Assembly: GCF_028769735.1 (NCBI RefSeq)
Contig: NC_088171.1
Coordinates: 63,416,216-63,480,215 of the forward strand
Length of the DNA: 64,000 nt
Origin: Zonotrichia leucophrys gambelii
Lineage: Eukaryota; Chordata; Aves; Passeriformes; Passerellidae
Reading direction: 5' to 3'
Shown here: positions 33,501 through 46,689 of the stretch, piece after piece
How the letters are laid out: each line of letters begins with the position of its first letter
Position numbering within the stretch: position 1 is the first letter of the stretch
Notes under the pieces: generated by a model
Databases searched by the model: none
What the model was told of the DNA's origin: nothing
Seen by the model: the letters and a program-made list of their open reading frames with translations, nothing else
Made by a program: the position numbers and the translations under genes

Positions 33501-36006
33501 TAGTGATTGGTGTTTTTAAGAAGCTGCATGCAACAGACAAGGAGAAGGCATGTTGGGAAAGTGGGGTAGTGGTTTCTGTACAATTTCACAATAACATCTG
33601 AACTTGTTCTCTTGCCTTGTCTTCCTTCCCACATGCCCCCACCCTCCCCTTGCCCAGGAGCTGCTGATTATTGCTTTTGCCCAAATGTTGTTTCTGATCA
33701 TGTAGATTTGATCATCATCTTTGTCTGAAGTCTGTACAGCAGCTCAATGATTGACAGTGCTGGGTCCCCCATAACATAAATCAATGAGCAATAAAGTTAA
33801 GTATCTAAGTCAAGCATATAGAAAGTGAACTGACATTGAACTGTAAGCATTAATTAAAAAGGAGGAAAAAACCAAGAGCACATTTAACTAGGAACACTGG
33901 GTCTTGAGTTGTTGAAAGGAATAAAAAAATAATGCAAGTATGAAAGAGCATGTACAGAGTTAATGCTGCCTATCTCCCACAGCATTAGGTCTTTAAAAGA
34001 AATCATATATGTTAAACTCCCAAAGAGACTATTTTCTTTTGTTTTTCAATTACACGTGATAATGGGGAACATTTTGTGAATGACTCTGATGCTTGTGCCT
34101 CCAATAAAATCCAGGATACTGTACCTCATTCATGCTTATTTAACGATCTCGTAAAGAAAGGACCCACCAGCACCGTAACACAATTGTGATTGAATCGGAC
34201 ATTTTCCCTTCTCACCAGCTGAAGAATTGTTAAGTATTGCTATTGAAAACTCATTGTTATGCACTATTTTTGCAGTGGCCACAGTGTTCAAAGCAGCTTA
34301 GGAAGCAAATATAAAACACACTTGCCACCACAGAGAACACAGAGTTTACAGTGGCTTTGATCATACAAGCACTAATCCTTTCATTTTAGAGGGGTTATTC
34401 GCAGGCATAAATATTAAAATAATACCAAGTATTGGCACTGTCAGATCATAATTAGATGTGAACATGACAAATTGCAAGACAAAAGAAAGGTGAAAAAATG
34501 TAATGATTGAGTACAGCTCACCTGGGTGCTGTAGCAGCTTTTCTGGTTTCCCTTTTTGGTCCTTTCCAGCTTGCTTGGAGTCAAAAACCAGAGGCCCAGA
34601 GAGAGCCAGGAACAGTGGGGTGGGGACTGGTATCAGTGTTAAACTGGCAGCAGCATGGAGTAATGGCAGTGTGGCTAAAACCACCACCAGCTGGGAAACT
34701 CACTTTCCTACAGTAGAAATTCAGCTTGCAATAACGACCTTAATCATCTTACTTAAGTTGTTTAATCATTGCTTTGCACCACTACTTTACCCCTCCACAA
34801 AACTGAGCCCCCAACCAGACAAACGAAGGATTTGAAGCTGCTCTTTTGCTAACAGATCAGGAACTTGTCATTGCTGCAGTGGGAATGCGTTCAGGCCAAC
34901 ATCTCCCACTCAAGACCCAGGCTGGGCTGGCAGCACCTCGTTAGCTCATCATCTTCATTACCGGTGGCTCATGGTCAAGTCAGAATAATTTGCTGTTATG
35001 TGGACTAGATCGCATGTTTTGGAGCTAATTCTGTGCCCTGCAGAGCACTGCCAGTCCATCATTTCATTCACTGCTCAGTTTTAAAAACAAAACCTGGTGG
35101 TGATGGGAGGATGCACCACCACCTCCATTACTGCTGGCACACAGGCTCATTCTGGGGTATCACTCAAAACACACTGCATGGTCTCATGCTAGTGTGGCCT
35201 GGTCACTTCCTTCCTACAGGGCTCTATGAAAGTGAACTTTTTCTTTTTTAGTTTAGTTTGACATTTTCTTTAAACTTTAGGGTTTTTTCTGAGTTAATGT
35301 TTGGGCTGTGAGGTTTTTGTTACACTTCCAGGGTTGAGATGTCAGTGATTTTAGTGAAAGGGAAAGGTTTTAGTTGTGGAGAGGCTGATTACAACGTTAG
35401 TGGATTTGTAACAACAGATACTGCAGGGCAAGACATCTCTGTCACTTTAAAAGCCCAAATACACAGAGTCAGTTTTGTTATGCCATTCCCCTTAAATTCC
35501 CAATGAAGCAAATCTGTCTTCCTATGGGAAGCTGTGGGATTAATTCACAGCTCCAAATCCACTGAGCCTGCTCCACACATGCAGCACCTGGTAACTGCCT
35601 TGATTTGACACAGATGTAACCACAAGCAGAACCAGCCCTCAGCTCTGAATTTCTTGTGAAATTAAGGGGTTTAATTACCTAGATGAGAAACTGAAAAGCT
35701 TCTAATAGCAGAGCAGCCGAAAGACCTTTCATTTGCAAAATGTACCAGTTGACGCTGAGCATGTCCATTTTAGGTGGCTGAATTCATTGACCTTAAGACA
35801 GACTTCAGGTGTTTTCACCCAACAACACCCAGTGCTCCCTGGCAGGGGAGACCCGTGTGCTCTGACAGACAGTTTCCATGTTAGCAGGTAATGGTTGTGC
35901 TGACAGACTGGCAGGCAGAAGGAGGTCCGTCTGTCCTGGAGGGGAGCGCTCTGGCTAGCAGTAGACCCACTCCTCCAGTCCATAGCTTGCATTAATTAGA
36001 AGTTAA
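30531..36006. other. Intergenic, no recognised gene
   Basis: Unique AT-rich sequence with no gene or repeat family recognised. It contains a 21-base palindrome at 30972-30992. All open frames are short and lack domain signals. Confidence 0.6.
30972..30992. repeat. 21-base palindrome
   Basis: CATCCCTGAG and CTCAGGGATG arms flank a single T. All ten pairs match. No context explains it. Confidence 0.8.
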
Positions 36007-36526
36007 CTGTGTTCAGCTCTGGGGCCCCAGACATAAGAAGGATGTGGACTGCAGGAGTGAGTGCAGAGGAGGCTGTGAAGATGATCAGGGACTGAAGCAC
36101 CCTCCCTATGAAGACAGGTTGAGGAGTCAGGGTCATTCAGCCTGGAGAAGAGAAAACTTCAGGGAGGGTTGGCTGCTTGGAGCCACCTTACAGTGCCTAA
36201 AGGGGGCTGCCAAAGGAGATGGAGAAGGATTTCAATAAGGGCATGTAGGGATAGAACAAGAGGAATTTGCTTTAAAGTGAACATGGCAGGGTTTAGATTA
36301 CATACTAGGATGAAACTATTTACTGTGAGGGTGGTGGTGAGGCACTGAACAGGTTGCCCAGAGAAGCTGTGGCTGTCCCATCCCTGGAAGTGGGATGCCC
36401 CTGGATGGGGCTTTGAGTAACCTGGTCTAGAGGAAGGTGTCCCTGCCTAGGGCAAGGGGCTGGAACAGATATTCTTTAACAGATGTCCCTTCCAGCCCAA
36501 ATCATTTTATGATTCTATGTTTCTAT
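36007..36526 (+). mobile_element. CR1 LINE 3' fragment with tail
   Basis: It starts in TTCAGCTCTGGGGCCCCAGA (the QLWGP-coding stretch), contains TTCAGCCTGGAGAAGAGAAA near 36137, and continues through GGTTGCCCAGAGAAGCTGTG near 36351. It ends in the CR1 3' UTR and the tail TGATTCTATGTTTCTATG at 36510-36527. The intact tail and moderate divergence make it younger than the fragment at 30075. It is a 5'-truncated copy of about 520 bp. Confidence 0.9.
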
Positions 36527-36527
36527 G

Positions 36528-39500
36528 AAATCTGTGTGCTTGCCATGTCCCCTGTTGACTGATGATGCTTCAAGCACCCCAAGAGTGGTCCAGGTGGCCT
36601 TGCTGATGCGTGTGCTTGATTACTGAGTCTGGATCTGAGAGAATGCTGGGTGGGGATGGGAGGCCACCAGGGCTGGGCATCATTCTGGAGACTGGATTTG
36701 GAGGCTCTGTTCCTAGCTAAATAAAAAGCATCAAGTTGTGAAGGCAGCTGGAGGAGGTGCTCCATACTCAGTGACATGGTGTGCTTTTTTTCTGCTCTCA
36801 AGACAACTCTGATGCCTGGCAGCTGCAGTCAAGCCAAATATTAGACCCACTTCTGCAAGCAACTGCTTGTCAATCCCTCCTGCCCTGAGTGGAGCTGCAG
36901 TGTCTGTTCTCCACAGCTGTGGAAATGCAATTGTATTGTGGAGAGGTAATCTTTTGTCACTCGGAAATTCACCATTTCATTTCCTTTTAAAGCATTTTCA
37001 GGTTTTTTTCCCCCTGGGTATTGAGAGCTTTCTTTAAAGTAAAATAAAATAAAACAGGTTCATCTCCAAGGAGATGTGAGAAGCAGTTTTGGGGAAACTA
37101 ACACTGAACAGAAGTCTCAGCTAAAAACATGAACGTGTGACAGAAGGCTGCGATGGCACACGTGCCATCTCAACTGTGTGTGGGGTGCCTGAGACTCAGA
37201 GCTACTCTGTGTATCCTTTCAGGCCACTTCATTGTTCTCATCTGCTTTTTATGGCCACATCACAGCCTCAGAGAGCAGACCTCACCCTCTTTTAAACTTG
37301 ACCTGCACAGCCTAATTGTGTGAGGACACAGCCCAGTCTGCAACATCACAGCCACTTCCACAGTGAATTGGATTTGTCAGTCTCTGGGCTGTGGTCTAAT
37401 AATGTACTATATTATTAAGTTTCTTTGCCTTAAGTTGCCAGCTAATGGAATAATGTCTTTGTCTATATTAGAAAGAGTCCACTTTATTAAGTTACATAAT
37501 TCACAGCCAATAGTGTAATCAATAAAACATTAACAAATATGTAACCTTAGACAAACCTCACATATTGATTTCTTTAAACATTCTCACAAAGACTGTCTTT
37601 GGCTGAAAAAATACATTCAGTCCCAGCGGGAAACCCCCAAAACACTTAATGCATTAAGGTGTGGGCACTGGAGGACAAATTGAATTGGCTTCCTTGAAAA
37701 TAAAGCTGGCTCTCCCCTGGTCTTTGTGAATCCACCTCAGAATTGTTATTTTTTGCAATTTGGAAGGAAGCTCCATTTTTCTCTTTTATGCCTCATCTTT
37801 GCAATGAAAATACAGGGTGTTGCAAAATACAGTGGTTACCACATAGTTAAAAATGAACATAAATAATCTCTTATTGAATGGACAGAAATGGTTACTGCAA
37901 AACCTGTATTACCTGATAGTCATTAACCCTGGGGATTCTCAGGTGGACTGTAACTAGCTGTTGTAGTATCAAGTTTAACCTAGCCCTGCCTCTGCATTAG
38001 GAAAGAAGTTGTGTTTAACATCAGGTAAGAGAATTATTTTTCTAACGCAAAACTTCATGTAAATATATTTTCCAACTGAAAAAAAAAGTATCTAATGCCT
38101 CCTGAGTGCAGTTTAGTGGATGATGCTGATATACCTGCAGTTGTGCTTTTGATACAATCAGGAGAGCTAGTATTGTATTATCCCTACCTCTCTATTCTCA
38201 AGACTATGTGAAAAAATCCCCAAATCATCAGACACTGTCTTGCAGGGAATCTCTGTGCATTATCACACAACAGAATGGCTCCAATGATAACTTCACAGGT
38301 AATTTAGAACTAGGCTGGAGGAAGTAGCAGAAAAAGCATCTCAGGGATGCACCAGCAAGGAAATAGAACAGATGTGCATCTGCTCCATGTTTAGTTTCAG
38401 TGATTCAGTGAAGACACGCTTATAATTTTTTAATAACAATTAAGTGCCTAATCTTTTTGTAACCTATATCCTTGGGCAGTATATTCATGTAAGGAATTTT
38501 TTTTTTTACTTTGCTTTCCTTTAAAAACAGAATCGCCTACTCATTTTGCAAGACTTTGAAAGGTTTCCTTGTCAAAAGGGATGTAGGTGAGATGGAGGAA
38601 TAAAGCTTCCCAGGAAATGTTGGGGACTAGTGTGCAGAGTTCCCACGTCCCCTTTGGAGACTTTGTCATTTAACAGCCAAACTCTCCTTTATTAGATCAC
38701 TATAAAACAAGTGCCTGGAGGGAGTCAGAAATGAATTGAATTTTGTAGATTTAAATGATTGTGTGGGACCTTTTTGGCTTAATATATACCCTGGAGAGGT
38801 TTGCTACTAGAATTTGGGAACTTTGTAATAAGAATAATTCCTTAGCTGGAGATCTTTATCTTGTTACATTAATGATTCACTGGGGGGTTATGCAGGAAAA
38901 TTAAGGGAAATTTTTAAAAAGGCTATTAGATCAAATGTTCTTCTAGAGACATGCACAGAGATGGTCAACAAAGATTTATAGGCTGGTGAGATAAGGAATT
39001 TATTGCCTTTGTGCTGCATGCACAGGGCAGCCGGCCACTTCAGGAGGTCCCTGCACCCGCCTGTGCTTCTGCTCAGGGCTGTCTTCAGCTCACAATCAGC
39101 ACTCCACAAGGTAAGGTTCAGCAGGCCACGTCCTGCTTGTGCACTGCAAAATACACACAAAGCAAGGGAATTCACTGAGTGGTGGGCACAGCTACCTTAG
39201 CTTCAAAGGCATGGGTCAGACTCCTCATATACACCTGTTTTTTACATCCCTGCCTTTATCCCAGAGGTTGTGCAACACTGTTCCTCCAGCATGGACTATT
39301 TATAGTGCCCACAGCTCCTGCTGGATTGAGTGGATGCTCCAGGTCTCTAAATAGCAACTGTGTGGTCCCCAAGGATGTGCCATTTGGAGGATGCAGACTC
39401 TGCTTGTACTTTGCCCCTGCAGAACATTTACTGCATTTCTGCCATTTATAGCTGCCCCTGTAATGGGCTTTGAAGGCCTGCTTTATATATCACCTGGTTT

Positions 39501-39852
39501 TACCTGTGATCACAACTCACCAGTTTTAACGGTAATATCAGGGAATTGAAGAAACAACTGCAATGCCCATGGCTGAAGCTAAGCATCCAAAAATAACAAG
39601 CTATTAGGAACATGCAAAGTGGCATTTTAAGCCTGAGGACAGTGATTATTTTTTTTCATCCAGCTAGGGTGAATTCCCATTTAGAGTCAAACGAAAGGAA
39701 AATAGAACAACACTGTAGCCTTTGCAAATCCAGGAGAAATGGAAGAAAATGCAGATCACAGGGACATGCACTTACATTCTGCTATCAAGTCACCATCATG
39801 ATTTGAGAAGCAATTGCTGATAATGGTGAAATATATGATCATAGCCATGGCC
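36528..39852. other. Intergenic, no recognised gene
   Basis: Mostly AT-rich unique sequence. The stretch 37390-37560 has the low-GC, homeobox-site-like look (ATTA and TAAT cores) of conserved noncoding elements, but conservation cannot be judged from one sequence. Confidence 0.55.
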
Positions 39853-40296
39853 TGTGATGCTTTAAGTTTTAGCTTTCATGTTTTTCAGATTCCATGCTGC
39901 CTAGGGGTGTAGCACTAAGCTTCATATTAAGTGTTAGTAGATCCTCTTCACAAGGTAGGTAGACAACACAATCCTTTTCCAGCTTGAGACCAAGGACAAC
40001 TTTCAGGCCAAAAGGTATAAACAAGGGGGAACTGAAGAAGAGCAAACAAAGAGGATGGGACTTCATAACCTAAAGCTGTAATCAGACAATCAACTCCAAT
40101 ATGCAAATGGACCAAAACTTATAAAAGTGAAACCTTGTGACCCATAATCCATTTTTGTGGCCATTTTGGGTCTATCTTGGGTGTAGCCCTGGCCTTGTGC
40201 TGCCCAAAGTGTATCCTTTAGGGTCTCAATAGATACGTACTTTATTCCTTCAGCTCTGTCTAGTCTCTGTTCCAGGTTCAGCCTCTCCAGGCATCA
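39853..40296 (+). mobile_element. Solo LTR of an endogenous retrovirus
   Basis: A unit of about 440 bp begins TG(TG)ATGCTTTAAG and ends CCAGGCATCA. An octamer ATGCAAAT at 40101-40108 and a TATAAAAG box at 40120-40127 are followed about 100 bp later by AATAGA (40228-40233), a decayed polyadenylation signal, and a GT/CT-rich U5-like end. This U3-R-U5 order is that of a retroviral LTR, and I recognise the sequence type from bird genomes. No clear target duplication was found; CCTG left and CCTA right are only a near match. No internal genes. Confidence 0.65.
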
Positions 40297-41410
40297 CCTA
40301 GAGCTTGAATGTGACAGTGGGGAAAGAGGAGGCATGCTGGATTTTGCTTGGCAGGAGCTGCAGAGAGAGCAGCAGCCCCAGAGGTGTCTGAGAGCCCTGT
40401 TTGGCCCACTCACTAACAGCATCAGTTCCTACATCTGTAAAAGCCTACACCTGGTATACTGTCCCAAGTGCCACACACCAAGCACCCTCTGGTCCTCTCT
40501 TTGCTGTAATTGCCTCATCCCCATGTCCATCATGGGTGAAAGGTAATTCCCTTGCCCACTTTCTCTCTCCTCGACACAAATCTTCCAAGACAGCTGTAAA
40601 TTTGGATGTAAGAACCCCAGGGAAACCTGTGGAGGAGAAGACCCCAAGGCTAAACTCTGTTGAAAGAGATATGAGGAAAAGAAAATCTTTATGTCTGCTC
40701 TGTAACTCACTAGGAGTTGAGAAAATCCCATACCTCTTGGGAACAAGTCTCCTGAGAGTAATTTTGGGATAATCCTGGACAAAGAGCCCTCCATGCTTAA
40801 CATTTTTATGTAGGCAGAATAAGAACATTGTGAAGAGCGTAACATGCACTTAGTATAGATCTGAAAAAAAAAATGTCAAAGGAAATTAATTTAAATTCCT
40901 CTAAATGCAATTAGAGGTGACAAGATTTCTCATGGTGAGAGACTGTGTTAAAGCAAAAGCTAAAAGTTCCCATCCAGTTCATAAAGCCTTAGGTAGCTAT
41001 TGGTAATATGAATTAAATTAATCAAAATGGGTAAAAGCTAATGATCCTCTTGGGAACAAAATTAGCTCCTTAATGAAAGAAATGGAGTTCAGAAATTATA
41101 ATAGAATATTAGCAGATGTGCCCTTTGGAAATTATAAATTTGCAAAATCCCCTTATGTAGATATTAGTTTGAGTCAAATTATCACTAAATCTGACCCTGG
41201 AGATGTGATGAGAATACACACACTAGGATCTGTTCAGGAGGGCCTGGAATCCTCTGTCAGCAGTTCTGCTGGGCTGGGTTGGGTGCCACAAAGCGCTTTC
41301 TCAAATCAGCAACAAGGGACAGTCAAACCCCCAAACTTCTACTTCTAACCTGCCAAGCTCTTGCTAAGGAGTCCTACTGCCTCTTGTGCCCTCTGGGCTG
41401 CTGAGAGTAT
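40297..41410. other. Intergenic, no recognised gene
   Basis: Unique sequence between an LTR and a CR1. The overlapping open frames on both strands at 40401-40849 have no domain signal. The AT-rich block at 40860-41200 could be conserved noncoding DNA; this cannot be tested here. Confidence 0.55.
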
Positions 41411-44400
41411 CACAGAATTCACAGAATCAATAGGTTGGAGGAGACTTTCAAGATCATTGAGTCCAACCCCTGCCCTAACACCTCAACTCAACCATGGCAC
41501 CAAGTGCCACATCCAATCTTTTTTTAAACACATCCAGGGATGGTGACTCCACCACATCCCTGGGCAGACCATTCCAATCTTTATCACTGTTTCCTTAAAA
41601 TCTTTTTCCTAATATCCAACCTATATTTCTCTTGGCACAGCTTAAGCCTGTGTCCTCTGGTTCTGTCAGCTGCTGTCTGGAGAAAGAGACCAGCCCCCCC
41701 TGACCACAGCCACCTTTCAGGGAGTTGTGGAGAGTGACAAGGTCACCCCTGAGTCTCCTTTTCTGCAGGCTAAACACCCCCAGCTCCCACAGCCATTCCT
41801 CACAGGGTTTGTGTTCCCAGCCCCTCTCCATCCTTGTTGCCTCCTCTGGATGTGCTCCAGGGTCTCCATGTCCTTCCCAAACTGAGGGGCCAGAGCTGGA
41901 CACAGCACTCAAGGTGTGGCCTCACCAGTGCTGGGTACAGGGAAGGATCGCCTCCCTGCTCCTGCTGGCCACACTGTTCCTGACACAGGCCAGGATGTTC
42001 CTGATACAGGCCACCAGGGCACACTGCTGGCTCATGCTGAGCTGCTGTCACCAGCAGCCCCAGGTCCCTTTCTGCCTGGGCACTGTCCAGCCACGCCATC
42101 CCCAGCCTGTGACACTGCAGGGGGTTACTGTGGCCAAAATGCAGGACTTGGCACTTGGACTTATTAAACTTCATCCTGTTGGATTCTGCCCATCCATCCC
42201 ATGGTTCCAAGTCTCTCTGCAGAGCCCTCCTGACTTCCAACAGATTGACACACACTCCCAGTTTAGTGTAATCTGCGAATTTACCAATGAAAGACTCAAT
42301 CCCCTCATCCATGTAATCAATAAAAATATTGAACAGAACTGGCCCAGCACAGACCCCTGAGGGACACCACTGGTGACTGGCCCAGCTGGATGCAGCACCG
42401 TTCACCACCACCCTCTGGGCCCGGCCATGCAGCCAGTTCCTAACCCAGCACAGAGTGCTCCTGTCCAACTGGGCTGCCAGCTGCTCCAGGAGTGTGCTGT
42501 GGGAGACAGTGTCAAAGGCCTTGCAGAATCCAAATAGACAACATCCACAGCCTTTCCTGCATCCACCAGGTGGGTCACCTGGGCAAAAAAGGAGACCAGG
42601 CTGACCTACCTCTCCTAAACCCATGCTGGCTGGGTCTGATACCCTGGCCATTCTGTGAGTTCTGTGTGATGACACTCAAAATAAACTGTCCCATGACTTT
42701 ACCTGGTACTGAGGTCAGGCTAACTGGCCTATAATTACCAGGATCCTCCTTCCCACCCTTTTTGTGAATGGGTGTCACTCTGGCCCAGTCATCTGGAACC
42801 TCACCAGTGAGCCAGAACTGTTGGTGATGATGGGGAGTGGCTTCACAAGCTCATTTGGCAGCTCCCTCATCACCCTGGGATGGATCCCACCTGGGCCCAT
42901 GGATTTGTGAACATCCAAGCAGCTCAGCAGTTCTCTGACTGCCTCCTCCTGGATAACAGGGGGGTATTCTGCTCCCTGGCACCATCTACCAACCCAGAAG
43001 GACAGCTGTCCTGAGGACAAGCCATCTTCCCACTAAGGGCTGAGGCAAAGAAGCTGTTAAGCACCTCCGCCTTCTCCCCATCTGCAGTTACTATGTTCCC
43101 TCCCACATTCAGTGGAGAACAAAGGTTGGTCTTACCCTTCCTTTTGCCGTTAATATATTTGTAAAAACATGTTTTATTATCCTTTACAAAAGGTGCCAAA
43201 TTAAGTTTGAACTGAGCTTTGGCCTCCCTAATTTTTTTCCTACATGCCCTAGCAACCCCCCTAAATACTTCCTGAGAGACCTGACCCTCCTTCAAAAGAT
43301 GAAACATCCTCTTTTTATTCCTAACTTCCTTCAAAACCTCATTGCCCATGCAGGCTGGACCTTTGCCTCGCTGACTCATCTTTCGGCACACAGGGACAAT
43401 CTGTTCCTGTGCCTTCAAGATCTCTGTTTTGAAGCACACCCACCTTTCCTGAACTCCTTTGTTTTTAAGGGCGCTTCCCAAGGAACTCTCTTAATAAGCC
43501 TCCTAAACAGGCCGAAGTCTGTCCTCCGGGAGTCCAATGTAAAAGTCTTATTGAAATCTTCCTGATTTCACCAAATAGCAAGAACTCTGTAATTTCATGA
43601 TCACTGTGCCCCAAGTGGCCTCCAACCACTACGTCTCCCACCAGCCCATCTGTGCTTGCAAACAAGAGGTCTAACATAGTCCCTCTCCTGGTGGGCTCAC
43701 TCACTAGTTGTGACTAAAAGTTGTCCTCCACAAACTCTAAAACCTTCCTGGACTGTCTCTGTTCTGCTGTATTAAGTTCCCAGCAGATGTCTGGTAGGTT
43801 GAAGTCACCTACAAGAACAAAGGCTGGTGACCCCAAAACATTCTCCAGCTGCTCATAGAATAAGTTGTCCACCTCTTCTTCCATTTTGGGTGGACGATAG
43901 GACTCCCAGTAGGATGCCAGCCTTGCTGGCCTTCCCATTAATTCTTACCCATAGGCATTCAACTTCATTGTCATTAGTTTCAATACCCATGGCATCCAAG
44001 GCCTCCCTAATATAAAGGGCCACCCTTCCACCTCTTCTGCCTTCCCTGTCTTTTCTCAAGAGCCTGTAGCCATCCAGTGCAGCACTGCAGCGATGTGAGT
44101 TGTCCCCCCACATTTCCATGATGGTGACTACATCATAGCTTTCTTGCTGTACCATGGTTCACAGCTCTTCTTGTTTGTCACCTGTGCTGCATGCAATACC
44201 ATGCATGCAGTTCAGCTGGGCTGCTGATTTCACCCCTATCTCAGGCTTACCACCCTTGGGCCTGCTTCCAGACAGCCCAGCTGCATTCCCTTCCCCCTTC
44301 AAACCTAATTTAAAGCCTCTCAATGAGCTCCACCAGTTCATGAGCCAAAATCCTTCTGCCCTTAACAGAGAGATAACTAGCCAACAGGAGAGATTTTTAG

Positions 44401-44515
44401 GAAGACCCACATTTCAGCAGGACAGAGGTGGTCCTTGTCCTTGTGGCCATCCCAGGCAGTGGATGTTCTGTTCTGGATGCAGGTCACCACCTTGTCACCA
44501 AAACATGAAGAACAG
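41411..44515 (-). mobile_element. Long CR1 LINE copy (near-complete ORF2 length)
   Basis: The 3' end is on the left, where CACAGAATTCACAGAATC at 41411-41428 is the complement of the CR1 tail repeats. The body of about 3.1 kb runs through the 3' UTR, reverse transcriptase, linker and endonuclease to a region just before the ORF2 start. ORF1 is absent, so it is 5'-truncated. It differs in sequence from the copy at 22703-26610 and represents another CR1 subfamily. The right end is approximate. Confidence 0.9.
41800..44330 (-). pseudogene. CR1 ORF2 (endonuclease-reverse transcriptase) pseudogene
   Basis: In order on the minus strand: the N-terminal QLNCMHGIACSTGDKQEEL (about 44210-44160), the endonuclease YDVVTIMEMW, KDREGRRGGRVALYIREAL (about 44060) and VGDFNLPDICW (about 43810). 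Next come LGHSDHEITEFLLFGE (about 43600), the linker FKLNLAPFVKDNKTCFYKYI (about 43200), [20 protein letters not shown] (about 42720), KAFDTVSHSTLLEQL and the RT centre as FADY in place of FADD (about 42280). Several frameshifts separate these pieces. It is inactive because of the frame breaks and the lost catalytic aspartate. Confidence 0.9.
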
Positions 44516-46689
44516 TTTATCACTGTGGATTAGCATGTAGTGAGGAACAAGAGACTCGTTAGAGATCCAAGATATGTCAGAGTCACAGAAAGCAAACAAA
44601 ATCTCAGAAAACAAACAAACAAAAATATGATGAATTGCTCATGTTGAGACTACAAAGAATTTATTGCATGTTTTTATGACTCTTTCCAGCCAAGAACTTT
44701 TCTCATCCATTTATGGAAAACATAAAAGCCACTGGGAGTTAAATAGGATAAAAACTAGATTTAAATCATCCTTACACATGCTGCTCACATCAGCATACAG
44801 CTGTTTTTCAGCATTTGGAGTCCTTGAAACTTTTAAGCCATTTAGAACAGCATGTGATTGGTATGAAAAATAGCACAGGCTTTCTTTTTATAAAAAGAAA
44901 TCACGCTCCAGGGTGCTGGATGCAGGGACTCCAGAAGCCAAGAAAGATGTTTGAAGTGCTTATTGGCATTCCAGGATCCAGAAAACTCTCCCTGCCTCAC
45001 GCTATCTTGTAGCAATCCTGATGCATGTGTCCTGGGAACAGAACAAGGAAGACATTCCCTCTGGTGCAGATGGCCAAAGTACAGCACAAAGCATGCTTGA
45101 GTCCCCAATCTGAGGATGTCATGTGCATAGTTTAGAGGATGAGCTCTTCCTTTTATTTTTGTATTTATAGCACAAGTGGCGGCACTGTGAACTTCCTCAT
45201 ACTGTCCTGCCAAAGTTGATTCAGCTCTGCTTGGGCTCTCAGGAGTTTGCATGCACCACTCAGTCAGCCACTAACCATGAGAAGATCTTGGACAAGGGCA
45301 AAATGCAACAGCCTTCTGGAAAGTAACTCGTCCCCCATCCCAGAAGGGAACAGTTCCCAGTTTGCACAAATAAGAAGGCAAACCAAAAACGTTAGATGGG
45401 GACAGGAAGAAAAGGAGAGGGGAAAAAGAAGTATCATTGAGATTTGTGAACATATGACTGAGGGAGAGAGAGACTCAGCTGAAGGTGGTGGAATTCGGAT
45501 GGTGCTTGGGAAACATACGATTTTAGTTTCAGACACAGAAACGTGGAATTCTTGGATGCTCAGTCTGAAAGGGCTTAGCAAAAATGGATCTGCAACATTC
45601 TTGCCACCTTTCAGATAAGCAAACTGAAAGAGAAATAAAATAGAGTGATTTTGGCCAAGTTTTAAAGAACGAGAGTTCTGATTTTCACAGATCTTTCAGG
45701 TTTCAAAAGCTAACTTTATTCTGAATTGCAATGAAACCTCCAGAGTCTGAAATTCTCTGCAAAGGGGAATTTCAAAAAAAACCAAACTTCAATGCATTTC
45801 AAGTTGATTGACAGGTTTTGTTGTAATGGAAACTGAAACATTCTGTTTTGACTTTTTAAAGTTAATATTATGTTATAGCAAAAAAGCTAATACGAAGTCA
45901 CAAAAAGAAAAATCAAGGCAGAGAATTGTTTAAAAGTAAAAAATAGGTTGGGATGTTTCAACTTTACACTGTTAGCACTCTTTTCAGTGATTTTCTTCCA
46001 GGAATCTACTGAAAGCAATTCTCTTTTGCAAACTGTTTTGATTTTTGATGGCAATACAGACTTTCTGCAATTTTTCTGACCAACTGTGCCAAGAACCAAA
46101 CACTGACAGCTACTTCACCATCTAAGGACACATTTTACATGTAAGAATTCTTTAATGCCAAGTACCATTTTGTACCATCAGCAACATGACTTTTTTTCCA
46201 CAGGGTTTTGAAACTGCCATACTAGATCTGACCTGAAATGTATTCACTGATAACTCTGAGTTGCCTGATCTGGTTTTGAACCTGCTTTTACTTGGCACCT
46301 GCACTGTTCAGTGGTAATGAGCACTGCAGTTTAAGAGTTTATATGTATTGTGACAAAACCCATTTTAGTTTATTTCAGTCTTGCTAATTCATAGTTTTCA
46401 TTGGGTACCTCATGGGTCTGGAACTGACCAAAATAATGAATTTTGGTTTCCCATTTGCTTATTACACATCACTCCCCAATCTGTAGACTTTTCTGATGGT
46501 TTCCCCCAAAACTTGTCTCCTATTTTGTTATTCTGAGTAATTTGATCTTTTCTGCAAAGTTTGTCACTTCAAGATTCCCCAGGTTTGCTGAAAAATGACA
46601 CAAATACACAGAGCAAGAGCAAGAACTTTGCTGCCACGTAATTCCCCTCCCTGCTATGTCCCTGGCCCTCTGGGCTCCATGAGAACCTC
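44516..46689. other. Intergenic, no recognised gene
   Basis: AT-rich sequence. Open frames at 45247-45618 (+) and 45264-45581 (-) overlap on opposite strands and lack domain signals. Nothing else was recognised. Confidence 0.6.

Noticed and set aside
41725..42360. 211-codon + strand open frame
   Set aside because: It is antisense to the CR1 reverse transcriptase and mirrors its codon pattern; not a gene.
41800..44330. CR1 ORF2 as an active retrotransposon
   Set aside because: Several frameshifts, a FADY in place of FADD at the catalytic centre and the missing ORF1 make it inactive.
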